Shown here piece after piece: positions 9,814-18,195 of a stretch of DNA of 64,000 nt. A program made the translations under genes and the position numbers. The notes beneath the pieces are model-generated. The model did not search any database, had not been told where the DNA came from, and saw only the letters and a list, made by a program, of their open reading frames with translations. Each line of letters begins with the position of its first letter. Within the stretch, counting starts at the first letter, position 1. Source of the stretch: Nitrospinae bacterium CG11_big_fil_rev_8_21_14_0_20_45_15 (GTDB lineage: Bacteria; Nitrospinota; Nitrospinia; Nitrospinales; VA-1); the NCBI GenBank assembly GCA_002787235.1, contig PCWG01000035.1, positions 37,109 to 101,108 on the forward strand, read 5' to 3'.

Positions 9814-9843
9814 ATTATAAATAAAAATGATAATTATTATCAA
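9814..9843 (-). promoter_or_regulatory. Sigma70-type promoter of the FTR1 operon
   Basis: Read on the minus strand, a TTGATA -35 (9838-9843) and a perfect TATAAT -10 (9814-9819) are separated by 18 bases, about 55 bases upstream of the FTR1 start. An AGGAAACC ribosome-binding site precedes the ATG. Confidence 0.65.
9828..9842. promoter_or_regulatory. Fur box, perfect 7-1-7 inverted repeat
   Basis: TGATAAT-T-ATTATCA is an exact 7-1-7 palindrome and equals the core Fur consensus. It overlaps the -35 and spacer of the FTR1 promoter, the standard geometry for Fur-Fe(II) repression. The downstream genes encode an iron permease, which fits. Confidence 0.88.
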
Positions 9844-10038
9844 TAAAAATTAAAGCAACAAATGGCGTTTTTACTCACTTACTATAAAGGATTCAAAAAT
9901 TATTGCCCCCTGAGTGCCCTTTTACTTTCCATAAATTGAGTGGGCCTCAAAATTTTTCTTTATTCTAAAAATCCACTATTTGCAACAAATCTCAGGCAGT
10001 CCGACAATCACCAAGCGTTCAAAAATCAACCTGCAGAT

Positions 10039-10899
10039 TCATCGTATCCTTGAAAAAAGAGGAGAGTTTTTATTCGCAAATAGATAATTTCTTCTCCTTA
10101 AAGGGAAACTTAGCCCCTTCAATGGACTCAAAGAGTCCTTTTTAAATTCATAAACGCTATACCCTTTCGCCGCAAAAAACTCATCTACACCTCTCACCAT
10201 ACTTTCACTAGAGTCCTTAAGTTCAATCATAATCAGTGGAAGATGCTTTTGAATCAGTGCCTCTCCCCCTTTAATAACATCAAATTGCAAACCCTCCACA
10301 TCAATTTTCATAAATACGGGGGGGGGCAGGATTTCCAGGAAATTATCCATCTTATCCGTTTCAATTTTCTCGACTTTATCGTATCCATCAATTTTTAATA
10401 GCGACGCCGTCCCTTGCCCAATTTCCATATTTTGAAAATATAATTCGGCAATCCCTTTCTTTTCTCCCAATCCCTTTTGCACCAATTCAACGTTATCAAA
10501 GTGGTTTAATTCTATATTTTCACGCAAAAATTTCATCGTAAAAGAACTCGGCTCAAAAGAGACGACTTTTCCAAGCGGCCCGACTGATTGGGCAAAAAAA
10601 CATGTGTAGAATCCGATATTTCCTCCAATGTCCCAGCAAACGTCTCCCGGTCTCAGAAGCCTTGAAATGTTATTTATCTCGTAGCGTTCATCATGACTTC
10701 CGTAAAAATAATAGTGTTGATGCTCGGGATTTTTAAGACAAACTTTTAGTTTGAATTTATGCTTTGTTGTGAAGGTAACAAAGGAATCATCCGGCAAGAC
10801 CATTCGTCTTGTCAAATTCAACAAACCCGCCTTTCCATCAGTGATTGGGGAGTACTGCAAATAAAATCTAACGATCCCGTTCAATATTTTTTTTAACAT
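10039..10899 (-). CDS. FkbM-family SAM-dependent methyltransferase
   Basis: 286 residues. The SAM-binding DVCWDIGGNIGFYTCFFA motif is at about 92-109, the VSFEPS acidic strand at about 124, and the characteristic FMKIDVEGLQFDVIKGGE segment at about 195-212 identifies an FkbM methyltransferase. These usually O-methylate sugars or glycolipids. A run of nine G (nine C on the coding strand) at 10318-10326 lies inside the coding sequence at the Pro-Pro-Pro just before the FMKID motif. Slippage there would knock the enzyme out. No glycosyltransferase is adjacent, so the substrate is unknown. Confidence 0.85.
   Translation of the reverse strand: MLKKILNGIVRFYLQYSPITDGKAGLLNLTRRMVLPDDSFVTFTTKHKFKLKVCLKNPEHQHYYFYGSHDERYEINNISRLLRPGDVCWDIGGNIGFYTCFFAQSVGPLGKVVSFEPSSFTMKFLRENIELNHFDNVELVQKGLGEKKGIAELYFQNMEIGQGTASLLKIDGYDKVEKIETDKMDNFLEILPPPVFMKIDVEGLQFDVIKGGEALIQKHLPLIMIELKDSSESMVRGVDEFFAAKGYSVYEFKKDSLSPLKGLSFPLRRRNYLFANKNSPLFSRIR
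10318..10326. repeat. Nine-base G homopolymer inside the FkbM gene
   Basis: Nine consecutive G on the plus strand (C on the coding strand), the longest G/C run I noticed in the window. A length change of one or two bases shifts the reading frame before the conserved IDVEG motif. Confidence 0.8.
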
Positions 10900-11045
10900 T
10901 ATAGAAAGCCATCCTTGATTTGATTTAAAAAGCGATCAGGCCGAAGTCGTTCAATATTATCAGGATCGCGTTTCGGCAATCGCCCTTTTAAATTCGCATA
11001 ACGACGTCGTGCGACTCATGTCAGGTTTGGAAAAATTTGAGACCG

Positions 11046-11750
11046 TTAGGGGCTGAACATATAGCCTTTTTCTCGGATGGTAAGAATACGGCGTGGTTTT
11101 TGTGGGTTTTTTTCGAAATACTTTCTCAATTTGGCAATGAAATTGTCCACCGTCCGTGTCTCGGTTTTGGGATCATAGCCCCACACACGTTCGAGCAATT
11201 CCTCCCGAGCCACAACCTCCCCTTTATTGGAAACCAATAGTTTCATGACCATTGTTTCCTTGGCCGTCAGAAAAAATTCGCCATCTTTCCCACGCGCCCG
11301 CCCTGCCCCGAAATTGATCCACATATCGTCGAAATGGAAAATTTCCTGGTCGTGCACCGGCTCCTTGTACCATTCCAAACGACGAAGGATGCCCTTGACA
11401 CGCAACAAAAGTTCAGGAAGATGGAAGGGTTTTGTCATATAGTCATCCGCCCCTGCTTCCAGACCCTGCTCGCGATCTTCATCGGTAGACTTGGCGGACA
11501 ACATCAGAATAGGAAATCGTATGTTCGTTTTGCGAATGCGTTTGGCAACTTCCATGCCACCAACTTTTGGAAGCATGAGGTCTAGAATCACCAGATCAAA
11601 ATCTTCTTTGGCCAGAAGATCCAAAGCTTCCTGACCATCTCCTGCAAGAGCGGTCACATAACCTTCCTGCTCAAGATTGAATTTAAGGCCTCGCGCCAAA
11701 TGCGTTTCGTCTTCGACCAAAAGAATGCGCTTTCCCTGAGTTGTGTTCAA
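11046..11750 (-). CDS. OmpR/PhoB-family response regulator
   Basis: Receiver domain (RILLVEDE, DLVILDLMLPKVGG phospho-acceptor region, LSAKSTDEDR, TKPFHLPEL) followed by a winged-helix DNA-binding domain (REELLERVWGYDPKTETRTVDNFIAKLRKYFE). I chose a TTG start at 11750 because AGGAG lies just upstream and the receiver begins there; an in-frame TTG at 11816 would add 22 unconserved residues. No histidine kinase is adjacent, so this is an orphan regulator here. Target genes cannot be read from the sequence. Confidence 0.85.
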   Translation of the reverse strand: MNTTQGKRILLVEDETHLARGLKFNLEQEGYVTALAGDGQEALDLLAKEDFDLVILDLMLPKVGGMEVAKRIRKTNIRFPILMLSAKSTDEDREQGLEAGADDYMTKPFHLPELLLRVKGILRRLEWYKEPVHDQEIFHFDDMWINFGAGRARGKDGEFFLTAKETMVMKLLVSNKGEVVAREELLERVWGYDPKTETRTVDNFIAKLRKYFEKNPQKPRRILTIREKGYMFSP

Positions 11751-12201
11751 AATCGGATCACTCCTTCGACTCCGGGGCAACCGCCCCGCCAACTGCTGAT
11801 TAAAAAATGTTTCCAAAATTTCGAGGTATCAAACTAAAATCCTCCCAGCACACTCACACTCAATGGCCGATAACACCTGACCCTCAGGCAAAATCAAGCC
11901 TCTAGCGCGATCGGTAAACAGTTTATTGCTACCTATCAATCGATCTATGATCTCAAATGATTTTATAAAATCACCTAAGATTCTACTCCCATTAAAACTT
12001 TTTCCCAAATGTCTTTTAAGCTTGATCTGCACAGACTTAAGGATATTCCAAAAGGGTTGAAATAACGCCGATCCGGAAAAACCAAGCACCGTTTTTTAAT
12101 GGCAGGAAAGAATACCCTATCTGACAAGTAAGAGGCAGGCGAATGCTGGACTGGATCAAGATGGTTGATATTGCTCGAATTGTTTTATTAAAAGGTTACA
12201 A
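11751..12201. other. Intergenic region without a supported gene
   Basis: About 450 bases between the response regulator and the M28 peptidase gene. An 86-codon GTG-started frame (11829-12089, minus) exists, but it has no recognisable domain, no clear ribosome-binding site and an irregular composition, so I do not call it. It may be a decayed gene or a long leader of the regulator. Confidence 0.35.
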
Positions 12202-12205
12202 CTTA

Positions 12206-13204
12206 TTACTGCGTCTCCAGCCATTCTGTGACGACAAAAAAAACAGCAGCCAAACTTTCTTCAGAGCATTTGTCCAGAGTATCGCTGAGCTTATGCCAGT
12301 CGGGGTAATCCATATCGATCAAAACGGCAGAAGGAATACCTATTTTTAAGAAGGGATAATGATCGTCATAAATCGAATATTTGCTCCTATCTTTGAATTG
12401 CGATATGTCGTTGCGTTTGGCAATGGAAAAAAGGGATTCCACCATGTCCGGAGCGGATTTAAGAGAATAGTTTTCCTTGAAAATTTCCAGATGGCTATCC
12501 GCAAGCATGTCCAAAATCAGGACACCACGGGGAGTCCCTTCTCCGCCTCGGCCCTGAATTGTGGTAGCCATGTGAATGGAGCCCAGCAACATCTGCCCCG
12601 ATTTTAGCATTCCATAATCTTCACCGTCAAAAAACACAAGATGAACCGGCTGTCGGGGAGGGTGCGATTTCAACCACTCGGCCAATCCCAACAATAAAGC
12701 CGTTCCCGATCCCCCATCATTGGCTCCTAAAATGGGTTGCTTTGCCCTATCGGGATTGCTTTCCTCATCCGCAAAAGGCCGGGTGTCGTAATGCGCGCCG
12801 ATCAACAAAGGTTTTCCCCCCGGCTCTGAACCATTGAATTTTAAAATCAGATTTTGGAATTTGCCTTCGTTTCCACGGAGCGATTCAATGGGATAAAATG
12901 ACTGGGATTCCACTTCATCGGCATACTTCAATCCGGTATCCTGAATCAGCTGGATGGTTTTTTTGTAACCCTCACTGCCCAAATACCGGGGGCCAAAATC
13001 GCATAAGACTTTCAGGTAATCCCAAACAATTCGGGAATACGGTCGGAACTCTGGTTGGCTGAAATCATTGGCCAACCCCAGACGGGGGGAACTCCAACTG
13101 ATGCAGATAAATAGAAGTATTATCAGGGAAGTAAAATGAAGCGGTATCTGCTTCAAAAGGAGGGATAAATCAAACGGTGGGCAACGATGTCCCCGGATGA
13201 TCAT
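12206..13204 (-). CDS. Exported M28-family zinc hydrolase (glutaminyl cyclase-like)
   Basis: About 332 residues from the ATG at 13204, which overlaps the stop of the upstream Nudix gene by one base (TGATG). An N-terminal hydrophobic segment (about 20-45) suggests export or membrane anchoring. The zinc-site motifs are GAHYDTRPF, GANDGGSG and FDGEDYG, with later DDHYPFLKIGIP and IDMDYPDWHKLSDT. The FDGEDYG and YPDWHKLSDT features are those of the glutaminyl-peptide cyclotransferase branch of M28, which makes N-terminal pyroglutamate. An aminopeptidase role is the alternative. It is co-translated with a Nudix hydrolase, for which I see no obvious functional link. Confidence 0.82.
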   Translation of the reverse strand: MIIRGHRCPPFDLSLLLKQIPLHFTSLIILLFICISWSSPRLGLANDFSQPEFRPYSRIVWDYLKVLCDFGPRYLGSEGYKKTIQLIQDTGLKYADEVESQSFYPIESLRGNEGKFQNLILKFNGSEPGGKPLLIGAHYDTRPFADEESNPDRAKQPILGANDGGSGTALLLGLAEWLKSHPPRQPVHLVFFDGEDYGMLKSGQMLLGSIHMATTIQGRGGEGTPRGVLILDMLADSHLEIFKENYSLKSAPDMVESLFSIAKRNDISQFKDRSKYSIYDDHYPFLKIGIPSAVLIDMDYPDWHKLSDTLDKCSEESLAAVFFVVTEWLETQ

Positions 13205-13617
13205 CAATATTTATTCTTATTTTCGATAAACTGAAAATAATCATTAAGAATTTTTGCGTGATCAAAAACCAGAGGATCGGGCAAAGTGTCCCGAGTGAAA
13301 ATACCGATTTCCTTTGCATCTGTTCCGGGATTGGGTGCACCTTTAGCTCTCCCAATAAATACCGTAGAGATATTATGCTGGCGGAAATCCCGATGCGGGT
13401 CAGAATAAGTTCTCAACTGGCCCACAAGCTCCACATCCAACGCGGTCTCCTGTTTCGCCTCACGCACTGCGGCGGTCTCCAGAGATTCGCCGTAATCGAC
13501 ATACCCTCCGGGTATAGCCCATCCGTGGGGCTCATTGAATCTTTTAATGAGAATAATTCCCTTGTCCTCAAATTCAATGATAACGTCAACTGTTGGAATC
13601 GGGTTTTTATATTTCAC
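13204..13617 (-). CDS. Nudix hydrolase
   Basis: 137 residues. The Nudix box [21 protein letters not shown] is present at about residues 33-53 with the glycine, the middle Glu and the REAKQE catalytic helix in place. Nudix enzymes hydrolyse nucleoside diphosphates linked to another group. The substrate is not predictable here; the [11 protein letters not shown] form is common in ADP-ribose or NDP-sugar types. First gene of a two-gene minus-strand unit. Confidence 0.87.
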   Translation of the reverse strand: MKYKNPIPTVDVIIEFEDKGIILIKRFNEPHGWAIPGGYVDYGESLETAAVREAKQETALDVELVGQLRTYSDPHRDFRQHNISTVFIGRAKGAPNPGTDAKEIGIFTRDTLPDPLVFDHAKILNDYFQFIENKNKY

Positions 13618-13734
13618 GACTTTTTATCCTGCTCCAGTTTCGAAAGATTTAAATCATACCCCTATGATATTCAAAATTTTTGTAAAATCAATCTCTTTGA
13701 GCCATAATAGATTAATTTTTCGCATTCAGAATTC

Positions 13735-13763
13735 TTGACACACCCCTGTTTTCGCAGTATCTT
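13735..13763 (+). promoter_or_regulatory. Sigma70-type promoter upstream of flgM
   Basis: A perfect TTGACA (13735-13740) and TATCTT (13758-13763) are separated by 17 bases, 155 bases upstream of the flgM start. This would give basal expression of the anti-sigma factor. Confidence 0.6.
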
Positions 13764-13803
13764 GAATCTTGTGAACTATAGGAATTTTTTTTAGCTTAGA
13801 GAC

Positions 13804-13830
13804 TAAAGTTTGACCGGTCCCTTCCGATAA
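13804..13830 (+). promoter_or_regulatory. Sigma28 (FliA) promoter of flgM
   Basis: TAAAGTTT, 11 bases, then TCCGATAA: one mismatch from the flagellar sigma28 consensus TAAAGTTT-N11-GCCGATAA. It lies 88 bases before the flgM start. With the sigma70 promoter upstream it gives the two-promoter arrangement known for flgM in enteric bacteria. Confidence 0.85.
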
Positions 13831-13918
13831 AGAGGTAAATCTAATAGGTGAAAAGAAACTCACCTGTTCGGAAAAATTAAAATACTAAAAACTTTCCTTA
13901 TATTTAGCAGGTAGCGAA

Positions 13919-14227
13919 ATGGAAATCCCAGGAAACGACTTCAGAATAAAAAGCAAGGCCATTCAGGATCGGGCTCGAGTAGATTCGAAAGCCCCGGCAA
14001 CGAAGGCTGATTCGACTTCCCCAACCGTCTCAACCTCCAGCACCGTGAATGTTTCGTCCTTTGCTAAAGATGTTCAAAAAGCACACTCAGCTGTCAATTC
14101 AGCTTCAGACATTCGTGTCGATAAAGTTGAGAAGATAAAACAACAAATAGCGAATGGCACCTATCACGTTGACAGTCAGGATTTGGCAGAATCGGTTTTG
14201 CGAGACATCATTGGCGAAGCAGGTTAA
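13919..14227 (+). CDS. flgM: Anti-sigma28 factor FlgM
   Basis: 102 residues with a Ser/Thr/Ala-rich, probably disordered N-terminal half. The conserved C-terminal FlgM region is IRVDKVEKIKQQIANGTYHVDSQDLAESVLRD. FlgM holds sigma28 inactive until it is exported through the finished hook. The gene stands alone here, away from other flagellar genes except fliD-fliS about 29 kb downstream, but it has its own sigma28 promoter. Confidence 0.92.
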   Translation: MEIPGNDFRIKSKAIQDRARVDSKAPATKADSTSPTVSTSSTVNVSSFAKDVQKAHSAVNSASDIRVDKVEKIKQQIANGTYHVDSQDLAESVLRDIIGEAG

Positions 14228-14695
14228 ACCATCGTCATTGAGTGAGTGCTTCCTCAATCGTTCGCTTTATTTGTTCGTGAGTTGCTAGTTAGCCCCAATT
14301 AATTAGCAACTCAATTCGTTACTTGATATTGTTGGCAGTCTGGCTACTTTCAAAATCCCCTCCTTAGTTATTTCTTCCATAAAAAAAACAGCTTTCCAAA
14401 TCTGTCCTAATTCTGTAATAAAATTCTACTCCGCAGAAAGAATCAGGTAAAACTGAGCCTTTCTCGGGCAAGAATCGCTTGGAATCGAAAACAAAAAAGA
14501 ATTTTTATATAAAATGGAAGCTATATGAACTATCTTTAAAATTCATAGAAGTATTTTATATAGTAGATATCTTCAGCATTCTCAGCTTTAATCTCTCATC
14601 CCAACAAACTTTGAGAAACAAAATGCGACTTTACTTACGGTGTGCGCGATTTTCAGTGGACAATTGCCGGGGGATTTTTTTAACTAAAGCCTGTT
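14228..14695. other. Non-coding stretch between flgM and a sensor kinase gene
   Basis: 468 bases, AT-rich. It holds a perfect 9-base inverted repeat (14279-14287 with 14304-14312) after flgM. A 77-codon TTG-type frame at 14479-14712 runs into the kinase gene and has no domain or coding character, so it is left out. Confidence 0.4.
14279..14312 (+). terminator. Inverted repeat downstream of flgM, possible terminator
   Basis: GAGTTGCTA at 14279-14287 pairs exactly with TAGCAACTC at 14304-14312 around a 16-base loop. No T run follows directly, so it may be a terminator that works another way, an mRNA stabiliser or an operator. Confidence 0.35.
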
Positions 14696-16894
14696 ATGTC
14701 AAATTCATCTGAAAAATTTCAATTTGCAAAACCAAACTCACTTTGGCAAAACCACCGAGAAAAATTAGCCTGGTTCATTTTAATTTTAGATCTCATTCTC
14801 ACTGTGGTGTTTTGGAATTCTGTCAATAACGCCATTTACCATGAAGCCGAGACAAGATTTTCGTTTAGGGTAGATTCGATCCGTTCTGCTATCAAAGATC
14901 GGATGATGACTTATGAGCAAGTGTTACGTAGCGGGGTGGGTTTGTTTAAGGCCTCGGACAAAGTATTACGAAGTGAATGGGAAATTTTTGTAAATGATTT
15001 AATGATTGAAAAAAGATACCCCGGAATCCAGGGAATCGGCTTCTCTCTCAAAATCGATCCCAAAGACAAAGAAGAACATGTCCTGGCAATCAGGCAAGAA
15101 GGTTTTCCCGATTACAATATAAAACCAGAAGGAGAACGAGAGGAATACACCTCTATCATTTATCTGGAACCCTTTACAATTCGCAATCGCCAGGCTTTTG
15201 GATACGACATGTTTTCCGAAAGTGTTCGCAGAAAGGCTATGCAAACAGCGCGAGATACGGGAGATACGGCTATCTCTGGCAAAGTAACGCTGGTTCAAGA
15301 GATTGATGACGATGTGCAAAGTGGTTTTTTGGTTTACCTGCCCCTTTATAAAAAAAATATGCCTCTGGATACTATTGAAGAGCGTCGCAGGGCACTTCAA
15401 GGTTATGTGTACAGTCCTTTTAGAGCCAAAAACCTCATGCGTGGAATTCTAGGCCCAAAAGCAGAGGATGTAAATTTTGAATTGTACGATGGGGATAAAA
15501 TGGAGGAATCCACCTTGATGTACAATACTCGCGAGAGTATAGACATCAAGGTTGATTTACAGGATTATTCCCCTCTATTTGAAAAAACATTATCCTTGAA
15601 TCTTTACGGTCATCGTTGGTCTCTCCGATTTACTTCTCGTCCTGCCTTTGAAACAACCATCAACACTCATCAGTCAAATTTTGTCCTGATATTGGGTGGC
15701 ATATTTAGCTTGCTGTGTTTCGCAGTAATTCATGGAGCTTTCACAACCCGAAGAGAAGCCATTCAAACGGCAAAAGCGTTGTTCGATAAACTGAAAAAGA
15801 CTGAGGAAAGACTGAGCTTTGCGTTAGACGGAACCAACGGTGGATTTTGGGATTGGAATATTAAAAAGAAAGAAATTTTTTTTAGTCCTCAGTGGTCCAC
15901 TGTACTAGGATTTGAACCCAATGACTCCTCTCCTAATGCACGATCTTGGGAAGAACTGGTACATCCTGATGACACACCCTCGTTAAATAAACTCCACACC
16001 GAACACTTAAAAGGTGAGACTCCTTTTTATGAAATAGAATATAGGATTAGAACGAAATCAGGAAACTATGTTTGGGTGCAGGACCGAGGAAAAGTGGTCG
16101 CCCGGAATGAGGATGGCGAACCGGTTAGAGTTTATGGATTGCAGACCAATATATCCAAGCGCAAGCAGGTTGAGGATAAGATCAAGATCGCTCAAAAACA
16201 AGTATTGGCTTCTCATAAACTGGCGGCAATTGGAGAGTTGTCAGCCGGAGTCTGCCATGAGGTTTTAAATCCCGTCAATATAATTTCGGTTCTCGCTCAG
16301 ATGCTACAGAGAAAGAACAAACAAGATCCCCAAATACAGCAATTCTGTTTCAAAATTGACAACGAAATAGAGCGGATAAAAAAAATTATGGGTGGGTTGT
16401 TGGAATTTTCCCGCAAAGGCAATGCAAAACTTGAAAAAGGAACCTTAAGGGAGGAGATTGAAAAAGTGTTGTCCATAGTGGAGGAAGAATTTAAATTGGA
16501 CAATATTATAATCGTCAGGGATTGGTGTGGCAAAAAAGTCAAAATTAATTACGACTCAGATAGAATGAGGCAGGTATACTTGAATCTTTTGAATAATTCT
16601 AAATATGCCATGCCAAATGGCGGCACGATAACCGTTGGCTGTTCCACGATAACAAAACATGGTAAAGAAGAATACCATCAGTTCAAGTTTAGCGATTCCG
16701 GTACGGGTATGAGCGATGAAGTCGAGTTAAAGGCTTTCGATCCGTTTTTCACTACGAAACCTCAAGGTGAGGGAACCGGTATGGGGCTATCAGTAGTCCA
16801 TGGAATCATTGAAGAACATGGTGGAGAAATTTTTTTAACAAGCACCAAAGGTGAAGGCACAACAATTCTGATCAATTTGCCTGTTGCCGATTAA
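14696..16894 (+). CDS. CHASE-PAS hybrid-type membrane sensor histidine kinase
   Basis: 732 residues. One transmembrane helix (about 22-42) is followed by a periplasmic CHASE domain (about 50-270; ERRYPGIQGIGFS-like core and FTIRNRQAFGYDMFSE) and a second helix (about 325-350). A cytoplasmic PAS fold then carries a PAC motif (about 370-500), with a dimerisation domain whose phospho-acceptor His521 sits in the CHEVLNPVN box. The C-terminal HATPase domain has an N box (NLLNNSKYAM), G1 (DSGTGM), F box and G2 (GTGMGLSVVHG). CHASE domains sense small extracellular ligands. A CheY-like gene follows 90 bases downstream and is the likely phosphate acceptor. Confidence 0.9.
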   Translation: MSNSSEKFQFAKPNSLWQNHREKLAWFILILDLILTVVFWNSVNNAIYHEAETRFSFRVDSIRSAIKDRMMTYEQVLRSGVGLFKASDKVLRSEWEIFVNDLMIEKRYPGIQGIGFSLKIDPKDKEEHVLAIRQEGFPDYNIKPEGEREEYTSIIYLEPFTIRNRQAFGYDMFSESVRRKAMQTARDTGDTAISGKVTLVQEIDDDVQSGFLVYLPLYKKNMPLDTIEERRRALQGYVYSPFRAKNLMRGILGPKAEDVNFELYDGDKMEESTLMYNTRESIDIKVDLQDYSPLFEKTLSLNLYGHRWSLRFTSRPAFETTINTHQSNFVLILGGIFSLLCFAVIHGAFTTRREAIQTAKALFDKLKKTEERLSFALDGTNGGFWDWNIKKKEIFFSPQWSTVLGFEPNDSSPNARSWEELVHPDDTPSLNKLHTEHLKGETPFYEIEYRIRTKSGNYVWVQDRGKVVARNEDGEPVRVYGLQTNISKRKQVEDKIKIAQKQVLASHKLAAIGELSAGVCHEVLNPVNIISVLAQMLQRKNKQDPQIQQFCFKIDNEIERIKKIMGGLLEFSRKGNAKLEKGTLREEIEKVLSIVEEEFKLDNIIIVRDWCGKKVKINYDSDRMRQVYLNLLNNSKYAMPNGGTITVGCSTITKHGKEEYHQFKFSDSGTGMSDEVELKAFDPFFTTKPQGEGTGMGLSVVHGIIEEHGGEIFLTSTKGEGTTILINLPVAD

Positions 16895-16983
16895 AAAACA
16901 AAAGTCTGCGTCATCTTTTATTTCCAACTGTGTTTTGACTGGTATTAGAAATTAAATAGTTATCATCACCTTTTATAACTAAA

Positions 16984-17361
16984 ATGCAATCAAACATCCC
17001 GAAAAAAATATTAATCATAGATGATGAAAAGGAACTCTGCTCTATTCTGACGGAATTTTTTTCGACAGAGGGATTTGTAGTAGAGGTGGCTCATAATGGA
17101 ATAGAAGGCCTGTCCCAAGTAGAAAAATTCGCACCTGATGTCATTTTACTAGATATTAAAATGCCTCAGATGAGAGGCGATGAGTGTTTGGCTAAGATAG
17201 TAAAAATTACGACTTCACCCATCATTATCGTTTCAGGATCACTCAGTGAAAAAAGAAAAGAGTATTGCATGGTCTCAGGTGCATATGAATTTATTTCCAA
17301 ACCGATCAACCTGGATTTTGTTCTAGAGAAGGTACACTCAGCCCTGAAAAATAAGTGCTAG
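16984..17361 (+). CDS. CheY-like single-domain response regulator
   Basis: 125 residues, receiver domain only. The acidic pocket IIDDE is at 11-15, phospho-acceptor Asp57 sits in ILLDIKMP, Ser/Thr in IIVSGS, and the conserved Lys in ISKPINL. With no output domain it would act by protein contact or phosphorelay. It is probably served by the CHASE/PAS kinase encoded just upstream. Confidence 0.9.
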   Translation: MQSNIPKKILIIDDEKELCSILTEFFSTEGFVVEVAHNGIEGLSQVEKFAPDVILLDIKMPQMRGDECLAKIVKITTSPIIIVSGSLSEKRKEYCMVSGAYEFISKPINLDFVLEKVHSALKNKC

Positions 17362-17550
17362 AAATTGATTCGTAAGGAGCTATCGATCTGACTCTTTCTG
17401 GAAACCTTCAGTTCAGGGGAAACCATATAGCGAGTGTTGCAGAGACCGCTACCTATATCAATCAGAGAACAAATGATTGTTAAATCGCGACCAACGACCT
17501 GTTAAGAGGTTTACAGGGAGGCAACATCTAAACATTTGCTACTTAAAAAG

Positions 17551-17778
17551 CTAATTTCGCGTAGGAACAGACGCAGGAAGGGATTGCAGGAACTCCGTCA
17601 ATTTTAGAAGCAAGTTATTGACATCCATTCCGTGCATGAGAGCCCCATTTTCCAGAGTGTCAAAGTTCACGGCGAAACATTCGCCGCAACTCATCTTCAA
17701 ATCGCCAAAAAAGCGAATGGTTTCGGGGTGTGCGCTGATGATTGCGTTTATAGGAGTATCTTTATTGATGACAAGCAT
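17551..17778 (-). CDS. DUF1858-family small protein
   Basis: 75 residues with the DUF1858 pattern: INKDTPINAIISAHPETIRFFGDLKMSCGECFAV, i.e. helix, conserved His-Pro, and a CxxC pair (SCGEC) at about 30-33. Proteins of this type are found alone or at the ends of Fe-S and redox proteins; function unknown. It is divergent from the L28 gene. Confidence 0.75.
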   Translation of the reverse strand: MLVINKDTPINAIISAHPETIRFFGDLKMSCGECFAVNFDTLENGALMHGMDVNNLLLKLTEFLQSLPASVPTRN

Positions 17779-17869
17779 GAATTAGTCTCTTTATTTTACT
17801 TGCCGTTAGTATCACCATATGCTAGCATTGAATCCATTCTGAAACAATGATTTTTTATTGGAGTTTGTG

Positions 17870-18061
17870 ATGTCAAAGAAGTGTGAAGTTTGCGATAAAG
17901 GGCCGATGTTTGGCAACAACGTCAGTCATGCAAATAACAAAACCCGCCGACGCTGGAATCCTAATTTGAGAAAAATCAAGGGTATAGTCAAGGGTGTCGT
18001 TAAGTCTATGAAAGTTTGTACCCGCTGTCTCAAAAAAGGAAAAGTAACAAAGGTTCTTTAA
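17870..18061 (+). CDS. rpmB: 50S ribosomal protein L28, zinc-binding form
   Basis: 63 residues from the ATG at 17870, preceded by TTGGAG (an in-frame TTG at 17858 is less likely). It has the [24 protein letters not shown]-terminus and a [11 protein letters not shown]-terminus. The two CxxC pairs mark the zinc-binding C+ paralogue rather than the zinc-free form that Zur-regulated genomes keep as a backup. It is a component of the large ribosomal subunit. An imperfect hairpin (18064-18091) follows the stop. Confidence 0.95.
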   Translation: MSKKCEVCDKGPMFGNNVSHANNKTRRRWNPNLRKIKGIVKGVVKSMKVCTRCLKKGKVTKVL

Positions 18062-18063
18062 GT

Positions 18064-18091
18064 CGTTCCGGGTCGATATTCCCCTGGAACG
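18064..18091 (+). terminator. Weak hairpin after rpmB
   Basis: CGTTCC (18064-18069) pairs with GGAACG (18086-18091), extended inward by GGG against CCC with a bulge. No T run follows, so termination is uncertain. Confidence 0.3.
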
Positions 18092-18195
18092 TTAGGCCTG
18101 TCTCATTAAGGGGTCAAATCTTTATTTAATACATAATTCGACATACTACGCCGTCGGGATTGCAACAGGACAGGTTTTTCCCCTGTCAATGGCAC

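Noticed and set aside
11829..12089. 86-codon minus-strand frame before the response regulator gene
   Set aside because: GTG start, no ribosome-binding site, no domain and no coding pattern; only its position near the regulator spoke for it.
14479..14712. 77-codon plus-strand frame running into the CHASE kinase gene
   Set aside because: It overlaps the supported start of the kinase gene and has AT-rich, unstructured translation.
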